From Cristatella mucedo (Eukaryota; Bryozoa; Phylactolaemata; Cristatellidae), in NCBI GenBank assembly GCA_009760855.2, contig WPIO01000023.1, positions 3,228,501-3,292,500 on the forward strand: a stretch of DNA of 64,000 nt, given 5' to 3'. The translations under genes and the position numbers were made by a program. Below the pieces are notes generated by a model. It made no database searches. It was not told where the DNA came from and saw nothing but the letters and a program-made list of their open reading frames with translations. Positions 56,325-64,000 of the stretch are shown here, one piece after another (the first letter of the stretch is position 1; the number at the start of each line of letters is the position of its first letter).

Positions 56325-58815
56325 GTCTAACAGTTCGACTATAACCGACTCCACTCCAACGGGTTTCTTATTCTTTCATACCATAGATCAATAAAAACTG
56401 GAGGAGTTGCTAGTGTTGCCCGTTCCACCCTCAAATAGAAACCGTTTGCAGTCCCCTCGAAGCAGACTTTCGGATCTCTCATTTTAACTACCTCCGATAG
56501 CAAGCTGCCAATGGTCGCAGTAATCTGTCACCCACCAGGTACAAAGTCCTCCTTCATCACAGATTTCTCTGATGTCATTTCAATTCTGTATGCCAGACAT
56601 CGATCTTTCCTCGTTATGGGTGATTTCAACATTTTTTTGACGACCTAACTGATGCATTTTTGGCTGAATTTTGTGTACTGGCTGACTCTTTTTCTCTCGT
56701 GGATTATGTGTATGATGCCACTCACAAGGGTCACACACTCGATCAAATATTCTCCCACAAGTGTATGCTATCATCCCCTATTATTATCAAATCCAGCTCA
56801 TCTGATCACATGCTGTTCTCGTTCAATCTACAGTTTGTACCCTCCGAATTCAAAATAACATGTGAATCACAAAACCTCAAGAACCTCGAATGCTGTCAGA
56901 GCAAAAATATCTTCTTTGCCCTGGCTGCTCAAGCCTCCATCCGACCTGGTAATATTGGTAGAATGCTACAGCACCACACTTGCTAACGTTCTTAACGAGC
57001 TTTCACCACTAAGTGTAATGTGCGGCCTTACTCAGACGGTCTATGGTTTACTGCAGACATTATACTAGTTAGATCTGCTGAGTAAAAGCTCGAGAATGCC
57101 GATAAAAGATCAGGATTGACCGTCCTTCGTCAGGCATACACAGACTACTGTAGATCATACCTGTCGATCCTAGCAAAGGCCAAATTTAGCTTCGACAAAA
57201 ATATTGTTGAATCACAGATGCACAATCCAAAAATGCTGATGTCTGCCATCAACCATCTCCTTAATCACTCCCAGTTGAGTTCTTTACCAAGTAATCCCTG
57301 TGGTGACCTAGCCGATCGCTTCTCTAGCTTCTTTATCAGCAAGATAGACAAGATAGGATAGTCCACCCCTAGGGTTGCGCCATCCCCTCAGGACTTCTGT
57401 CCCTGAAGTACATCAACCTAAGACTCGTGCCCACCGATTCCGTGCACTACCTCGATGTCTACATTCAAGAAAGCCACGAGTGCCCTTATCCTGAAATTGA
57501 TTTCCCAGTCAAAGTCAAAGTCTACTAGTCATCTAGACGCTATTCCTACGATCAGAAAATCCTTTTTGAGTGTCTTGAATCTTGCCTGAGCACCACTGGC
57601 ACTACACTGTGATGGTTCAGGCCCTATCTCAGCCGAAGACTCCTGAATATTTATGTGACTGGACAAAGATTATCCGAGGAGCTACTTGAGTACAGGGTAC
57701 CTCAGGGCTCTGTGCTCGGTCTGCTTTTTTACAGTTTATACTCTTCCTCTTGCCAATATGATCGCCAAGCACAATCTAGGCTTTTACTTCTATGCAGATG
57801 GCACTCATTCATACCTTAGCTTTGATCCTTCCCAATCCTCAAGCACAGCGAATTCTCTACACACCATTGCTGCATGTATTGATGACATCCTGATGGATCG
57901 CAGCAAATTCTCTTAAATTGAATGACGACAAAGCCAACTCACTAGTTATGGGCAAACCAAGTCCGATTCAGAAATTGGTAAACCTATCGCTCAAAATCGC
58001 CTCTGCCAGCATATCTCCTTTTTTGAATCTGCACGTAATCTAGGTGTCCTGTTCCAAAGTGACCTTTCATTAGACTACCACACCAGCTCCACAGTCAAGT
58101 ATGCCTACTTTTAGCTGCATAACATTGCTGATATTTGGGCTTGTTTAGACAAATATATAAATCTAAATTGGTCCATGCATTTGTGACATCCTGTCTTGAC
58201 TTCCACAACTCACTGCTTGCTGGCCTCCCGGCCTGTGCAATCAGATGCTTACAGTTCGTGCAAAACTCTGCAGGTAGGCTCATCTGTCGTGGGCGACGCA
58301 ATTGCCACATCACATCACTTCTCGCCGACCTGCACTGGCTCTCAGTCAAGCAGCACATTGACTTTAAGGCTCTGTCACTTACCTTTAGGTCCCTTCTTTC
58401 TCTGGCTCCAGCTGCATATCAGAACTACTACTCCACCGGCCGAAGGAACGTGCTACCCACTGTTTTGACTAGAATCGTTTAGCCATACCTGGTACGAGCC
58501 TCAAAACATTCGGAGATTGTGGCTTTAGTTCGTATGCCCCAAAATCCTGGAACTTACTACTGCTGCACGTCACGTCCCCTGACATGGCATTTAAAGAGAA
58601 GCTTAAAGCACACCTTTCGATTACAGCATTTGGTGGGCCTTTGTGATTCGTCCTTCGTCTGCATGTACCTGCTCACCTGCTCATGCCCGCTGCTTGGTGT
58701 GCCTGCTGCTTGCAGATACCACAAAATATTTGGAAATGCTTTGTATGCAACATCTGTAAAGTGCCTAGAGAGAGAGATTCAGTTTTCTGATGGTGCTAAT
58801 GTATTATTATTATAT
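56325..58815 (+). pseudogene. nearly full-length decayed LINE-A, plus, in an intron
   Basis: Covers the endonuclease and most of the reverse transcriptase. The endonuclease shows LPMVAVICHPPG, FLVMGDFNI (catalytic DFN intact), LADSFSLVDYVYDATHKGHT, LDQIFSH and SSSDHM. A deletion removes the first palm motifs. It resumes near 57,600 (FRPYLSRRLLNI-like) and then has GYLRALCSVC (VPQGSVLG decayed), FYFYADGTHSYLSFDPSQSS (YADD changed to YADG), HAFVTSCLDFHNSLLAGLPA and the C-terminal end, with the tail at 58,745-58,815 (ATTATTATTATATTG). There are many frameshifts. It is the only copy that links both domains in one piece. Confidence 0.88.
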
Positions 58816-58964
58816 TGTAATTAGTTTTCTCTCAGCCCTGTCCGTCTGTCCGTGCATATCTATCTCTTTCTATATACATATCCTTCTCTGCCGTGTGTCT
58901 CTTTCTCTCTTCCTCCCCACCTATTTCTCTTGCTAGCTCACTTGCTCTGTGCCCTATGTGTCTA

Positions 58965-59128
58965 TGCCGGTTTGGCCCAGGGTTTAGGTGCTCTCACCGA
59001 CTAAGGTCAAATGAACGTATGTGATCAGAGTTGTTGGGCTCTAGCCCAGTGGCATACGTGCAACACCTGAATAGAGATTAAGTTCTCTTACGATGCTATA
59101 CAAATGAATTATGTTATATTATATTATT
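58965..59128 (+). repeat. SINE-2: tRNA-like head with a LINE-A-like tail
   Basis: CCGGTTTGGCCCAGGGTTTA and GTGCTCTCACCGAC form a tRNA-like A-box area, followed by a decayed B-box. The tail AATAGAGATTAAGTTCTCTT, ACGATGCTATACAAATGAAT and TATTATATT repeats shares the GAGATTAAGTTCTCT core with the LINE-A hairpin. Confidence 0.6.
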
Positions 59129-59991
59129 CATCAGTTGACCATAGTGTCCATTTAGGTTGAGAGACATGCACGAAGTCCTGTGTGATATAACTCTTAAACA
59201 TGCATGAATGAGACTCTTTTGTTACGGTTGTTCCTATAGCTGGTATCAGATGAATGGACTGTCGCCTAGTTTTCAAGACAGTCAATTCATAATTGTGTTG
59301 CAGTGGTTTTTAAAGTTGAAAATGTGAAAACACAGTGCTGGCTCGAAAAATCCACACGCCCGACAGAGCTCCTTACTTTTTGAGCTTTACCGGGTGTTTT
59401 ACCCATTAACTGTACAAACCATTTATGAATTGACACTGAAATAAGTTTTCTCATCGTAGAATGGTTAGGGGCTCGTTAGCTTCAGCCACCTTAGTATCGT
59501 TTTCTGTTTAAGTGGACTTGAGGAGGAAATTGCCAGTGAGGGGACACCCGATTTAGCTTCCCACTCTGAAAACAAGGGTTTCGTGTCCGGGTAAACATTT
59601 ACAGCCTGCTACAGAGAATCCCACACTAATTTCCAGATTAAATTACTAGGCTTCTGGGTCCCACATGTCTATGCCATTTTGGCATAGAGTTTTTAATGGT
59701 GCGCAGTGCTCAACCAAAGATGACCCGGTTTTTCAAGCTTTCAGACTCTCGGAAGGGTGCCATCTTTGCATTAAAAAACGAGGATAATTATTCGCGACAG
59801 TATTTGAAGAAACTAGAACAGACCGAAATAACGAATCCAGAGAAATCGGAGTAATAGAGATAGCTGCTGGACAGGGAGGAAAGGAAAATAAAAATGGCAA
59901 TGGATTGTAGGTTCAGCAGTTCGAGGAAAATAAAGAAAGAATTGGAGCTCTTCAACTGTCAGTACAAGAACGATTAGAAGATTACTGTCAG

Positions 59992-60448
59992 TGCAAGAAC
60001 GATTAGAAAGAGGTTCACCAAGTTAGATATGAGTTCCAGGGTTGCTAAAAAGAAGTCACTACTTATTATTGGCATGCACAAACACATAATGCTTGCTTAT
60101 TTGTAAATACCATTTACCGAAGGCAATTTAAAATATTTTTTTTTTAGGCAATGCTATTCACCAGGATGCGATCACTTCCGGTTTTTGATTAGTTGAATCC
60201 TAGTCCAGATTTGAACTCATCTGCAAGAACGATAAGAAAGAGGTTCACCAAGTTAGATATGAGTTCCAGGGTTGCTAAAAAGAAGTCACTACTTATTATT
60301 GGCATGCACAAACACATAATGCTTGCTTATTTGTAAATACCGTTTACCGAAGGCAATTTAAAATATTTTTTTTTAGGCAATGCTATTCACCAGGCTTCGA
60401 TCACTTCCGGTTTTTTATTAGTTGAATCCGAGTCCAGATTTGAACTCA
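59992..60448. repeat. 230-bp tandem duplication, two copies
   Basis: 59992-60221 and 60222-60448 are near-identical (a few substitutions such as GATTAG against GATAAG, and a poly-T length difference). Immediately upstream, AGTACAAGAACGATTAGAAG is a further partial copy of the left end. Confidence 0.95.
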
Positions 60449-60900
60449 GTGAATATCTGTAGCACGAGTTTGAGCATAGAAAATGCGAGAAAGTCATTAT
60501 TTCACGAAATTGTGACGAGTTCTTTGAACTGATGCTGGAGGAGTGGCACACAAGTTACCTTGGACATATGCAGAGAGACTAGAAGGGTCAATGCTCAGAA
60601 GACTCATTGTCGTTGTAACAAATGTGTAGGAGCATTACACTTTAGATTTTTTATTACATTGCATTCTTGTATATAATATGCCGCTTTCAACTATAGCCTG
60701 CGTTAGTTGATTTCAACCTTGTTGGCTTCCTTAATTAATCGTGCTCTAGTGAGCTACCTGGCCGAAGGGTTGTGTGCATGGATTTTATATGCTCGATTTG
60801 TATTTTTTGCCATTGGAGTTGCTGTGCCATTTATAGAAGTTTAACTTATTTCCTTTGCATGTGCAATGGCAACTAGCAATCGACATCGATGTCTTTTTAG

Positions 60901-60963
60901 TTTAATGTGATTGAGAAAGCAGAATATGCACTCATAGACAACTCGGACCCTATGTCTTGGAAG
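60901..60963 (+). CDS. plakin-domain gene, exon 6 (SH3 core)
   Basis: Twenty-one codons between CGATGTCTTTTTAG and AAG|GTAAGC, phase 0: FNVIEKAEYALIDNSDPMSW then K. Joined to exon 5 it gives the SH3 sequence ...HVRALASY..DGFNVIEKAEYALIDNSDPMSWK. The segment EYALIDNSDPMSWK aligns with the plakin SH3 pattern (ECVLEDNSQRTKWKV in the dystonin/MACF1 type), including the conserved N-S and the W-K before the next strand. The domain needs another exon for its last strands. I find none that is convincing before 64,000, so the gene probably runs out of the window. Confidence 0.8.
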
Positions 60964-61569
60964 GTAAGCATCACTCAGCTGTGGTAGGCAGTGGTCGTGT
61001 TTTTGCTAGTAGCGAGGGTTCTGCACTGCCGGTCTGTATTTTGCTCAATTGGTAATGATGTCACTCATCGTGCTACTATTGTTGCTCCACAATGGTTCAA
61101 CGTTGGTAGCATTTGAATTGTGTCTGGTCTCAATCTCGATCTGGCGCACTTACTGGTTAGTGACACTAAGTTCAGCCATAATTGTCAGTCACCCCTTTTA
61201 AGAGTATCATCTCTCATTAGGGCAAGTGTTTTCGAGATCAGACAAATGTAGCTGAATTACTTCGGCTTGTAGGTGACCACGAAAGAGAGTGCTGCTTTTT
61301 AAGAAGGGATGGATTGTGATGCCATGACTTCTCTAGAACAATGCATGAATTTTATGGTTGCCAAAACCTTTGTGATGACTCATTTCTCCCAAATGCACCT
61401 GAACCTTTGAACCTCGGTCTATGCCGACTTCCCCAGTTAGGCAACTGGCCAGTATTGAGTTTGTCATCCAGCGATGTTTTTATTCTATCAGCCATTGACA
61501 GGTGGATGTTGTGTGTCTTTTGAACGGTCTAGCCAGGCTCTTTTAGATGTAGCTCCACGAGTAATGTCA
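60964..61569. other. probable intron, no supported exon
   Basis: One acceptor-like CGGCTTGTAG near 61,273 is followed by a frame that could continue the SH3 (VTTKESAAF) but meets a stop after nine codons, so it is not called. Confidence 0.4.
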
Positions 61570-64000
61570 TGTAGTGTGTCTTCGTCTGTAACTCCGCAAA
61601 GCCACTAAGACTATGTGGGTGTTACACAGTAGATTTTTCTATTGCGCACTCGAAGCCTAAGTGGCTTTTGTTACGCATTCGGTAGCCAACATACTTAATT
61701 TCACATAATAAAGAGAAAGTGAGCCGCATAGCTGAGTCAGGAGGGCAGTTGAGGTAATGAGTAGCATGGCTGTAACAGCTCAGGACGTATAGAAAGGTTG
61801 TGCCATAGTCGGCAACTGGAGAGTAGATGTCATTTCGTAAGAGTTGTGGAATTGAGTTTAACAGACTAGGACCGACAGAGCAAAGCTTCTGTCGCCAACT
61901 ATCTTTATGCAGAAAAAGTGGAACAGCTAATTTAGTGTCCATAGAGGACCTGATCGCACCAGGGAGCTGAAACTGGTGCAGCAGTTCCACTAGGTATGAA
62001 GGAGCCAATGGCGGCCTTGTCAGCTTGAGAACTTTACTCTGTATCCATTGATCAACCGGTAGCCATCCCAGCTCCTGCAACAAAGGAGACACATGGTCAA
62101 ACCTCCGGGAATAGTTAACTAGCCTTGCAGCCATATTAATCAGCAGCTGCATTGTCCTATTTGAATTGCATTTTTGGTAGTCCGGCCAAAATGGAATTGC
62201 AATAATCTATCCTAGACAGAACCAGAGAGCTAGTTAATTTTTATGCAAGCTACGATGATAGACAGTCGCTAATCTTTGATAAAGATCGGTCGTGATGGCT
62301 ACCTGTGGAAGCAGTCTTTCTTCTTTTGAAACTTTCAAAATATAGGCAGCTGTTAAAGACGACACCTCAAGTTCGAGCACTTGGTGACAGTCGCACGACA
62401 TCATCGCCTATTAGAAGAGCAAGACTTTCTAGTCCAGCGACATGGTTTGGGTGTCATAAAAATACTAGCTGATTTTACAGCCTTTTTTGTATATTGGCAG
62501 GACAGCCTTGACGGCTATCATCACCATTTGCAGCAGCCATAAATAATCGCCTTCCACAGGGTTCGAACTCACGACCTCGGTCCTGAGGTCGTGAAAAGCA
62601 ACAGCCTTACCTAGTGAGCCATCACGGCTAGCAGTTCCGTTTTATCGTCGAAATTTTAATTTTAGTCAGTTGGCTTACACCTAGGATCGAATATCTGCAA
62701 GGCAAGCATTCAGTTTATCAGCCACTTCAGCAGGTTCAGATGGTTTAAACGAAACATGCAGCTGAGTATCGTCTGCTTAAAAGTGCTGGTCGATTTCATG
62801 TTCCCGAATCCCTTTTACCCGAGGTTGAGTATAAATAGAGAATGAGAATTAATAGAGAACAGCAAAGAACCAAGGACGGACCCTTGTGGGACTCCACTGG
62901 TGACTGGTCTGGTGGCTTGACCCCTATACGACACGGAATGAACACGACCGGACGAGTACGATTTGAACCAGGCCAGTGCCTCGTCTGCCATGCCGATCGT
63001 TCAAGAAGGATATTGTGGTCAACAGTGTCGATGGCACGTGATAGATCCAACAGTGCTATGACAATTATATTTCTGTCATCGGTGCTCCACAGGATTTGAT
63101 TGGTTACACGGAGGAGAGCAGTCTCAGTGAAGTGGTGTTGCTTAAATCCCGACTGAAGTTTTTCGACAAATTATTCTTTTTAATGTGTGGTCGTGCACGC
63201 TGCTTAGCGACGATCTTTTCAAGAACCCCTGACAAAACAGGAAGAAGGGAAACTGGGTGATAGGACCTCAAAATCAAATTCAGGCTTTAAAGTATCGGTC
63301 TAACGATGGCCGATTCGAAGGACTATGGTACAACCTTTTTCCAACAAAAAATGAACAATCTCAGTTAGGGCTGGGCTAAGTTTGTCTGCAAGTGAAAACC
63401 ACAGAGGGGATGGTATAGGCTCTTCAGGAGAAGAGATCTTTTTACTAGACTTGATTAAGGAAGCCATGTCGCATGCAAAAACCTCGGAAAATCTCTTAAG
63501 GAAGGTCACAGGTTGTGATTCTCAACAATTGATTTAGTCAGAAGGATTTTTATGGATGCCTTTAATATCTGGGAAGCCCGAGCCTTTAATATCTGGGAAG
63601 TGAATCTTTCAGAATTGGCAAGCGTATCGTTCGCCTTCTTTTAAATCTGTTTTGGGTCTGATTGGCAGGACTTGTTTCGAATGAAAGAACAAGCTCTGGC
63701 TTTTCTAAGCTTCCTGATATAGGCTTGGAGGAAGTCTTTGAAATTGGCTTGATCATCTTCAGACCCAGACTTCTTAAAGAGGTGTTCAAGTCTGTGCTTA
63801 ACTTGTTTCATATTTTAAAAGTTTTGATAAATTGAAAGGGATCTTTGTTACTCTGTACATGGACGGAATGTATGAGAGCATGCTCGTCAAGGGCACTCCT
63901 AAGGTTCACGTTCACTGCATCAGTGAGGGCATCGGGCTGTCGGTCGAGTCTGGGTACAGATCACGAAAAACTGCCTTACTGACAGTTAAACAAATTCCTT
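61570..64000 (-). pseudogene. long LINE-B copy, minus, split by a SINE
   Basis: The 3' side (61,570-62,170) reads MAARLVNYSRRFDHVSPLLQ, ELGWLPVDQWIQSKVLKLTR, then the HQFQ, MDTKLAVPLF and VGYRMRNKS blocks. Beyond the SINE the minus strand has ADDTQLHVSFKPSEPAEVAD (YADD region, first residue Lys in this copy), then [18 protein letters not shown] (palm A-motif, AFDT changed to AIDT) with shifts at about 62,840-62,990. Further upstream decayed parts reach the window edge. It is the most complete LINE-B here and is inactive. Confidence 0.82.
62460..62632 (-). repeat. SINE-1 copy inside a LINE-B, minus orientation
   Basis: Reverse copy: AGCTGATTTTACAGCCTTTT, TATTGGCAGGACAGCCTTGA, CATTTGCAGCAGCCATAAAT, ACAGGGTTCGAACTCACGAC and AACAGCCTTACCTAGTGAGC. 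The LINE-B reading resumes on each side. Confidence 0.85.

Larger units (their letters stand above)
55490..60900. other. 5.4-kb intron inside the SH3 domain
   Basis: The intron separates the two parts of the SH3 fold. It contains the CT array (55.88-56.29 kb), a nearly full-length LINE-A (56.33-58.82 kb), a SINE-2 (58.97-59.13 kb) and a 230-bp tandem duplication (59.99-60.45 kb). Confidence 0.7.

Noticed and set aside
61274-61310. A seventh plakin exon completing the SH3 domain (VTTKESAAF)
   Set aside because: The acceptor is plausible and the peptide begins in the right way (WK|V), but a stop follows after nine codons and there is no donor before it.

Overview
This is a eukaryotic, almost certainly invertebrate metazoan, genomic window. 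Coding is sparse: short exons with GT..AG introns sit in repeat-rich DNA with long dinucleotide microsatellites. Many LINE fragments belong to two non-LTR families. A tRNA-headed SINE is present in a dozen or more copies. There are no bacterial operons, and nothing in the sequence names the species.

Layout. 0-5.6 kb: a decayed minus-strand copy of a repeat-associated invertebrate protein (about 0.64-1.72 kb), a candidate minus exon (2.15-2.27 kb), a SINE, and a long GA array. 5.6-8.3 kb: a CpG-rich block with a convincing first coding exon on the minus strand (5644-5910). 8-20 kb: SINEs, LINE pieces, an R2/NeSL-like LINE 3' end with a restriction-like endonuclease domain (about 10.06-10.68 kb), and a foldback MITE (11.95-12.40 kb). 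20-24 kb: a possible Harbinger-like remnant, a clear pogo/Tigger-like transposase pseudogene (about 21.05-21.87 kb) and a 15-bp minisatellite. 24-31 kb: LINE copies and a second CpG-rich block (27.1-27.85 kb). 31.5-32.3 kb: a third CpG-rich block. 32-42 kb: low-information DNA with repeats and a 131-bp GT array. 43.6-45.3 kb: two strong (and one possible third) minus-strand exons of an unidentified gene. 46.6-49 kb: nested LINEs, the inner one carrying a 313-codon reverse transcriptase ORF and a 20-bp target-site duplication.

50.8-61 kb: the best gene in the window. Six plus-strand exons, all compatible with phase 0, encode spectrin-repeat-like helices followed by a degenerate SH3 domain in the arrangement of the plakin domain (spectraplakin / dystonin / MACF1 / shot type). 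A CT array and a nearly full-length decayed LINE occupy its introns. 61.5-64 kb: a long minus-strand LINE of the second family, interrupted by a SINE.

The genes do not form a pathway. The clearest biology is retrotransposition: a 3'-terminal hairpin shared by LINE-A copies (with a compensatory change in the youngest), a second SINE type that appears to have borrowed that tail, and nested insertions whose target-site duplications give relative ages.
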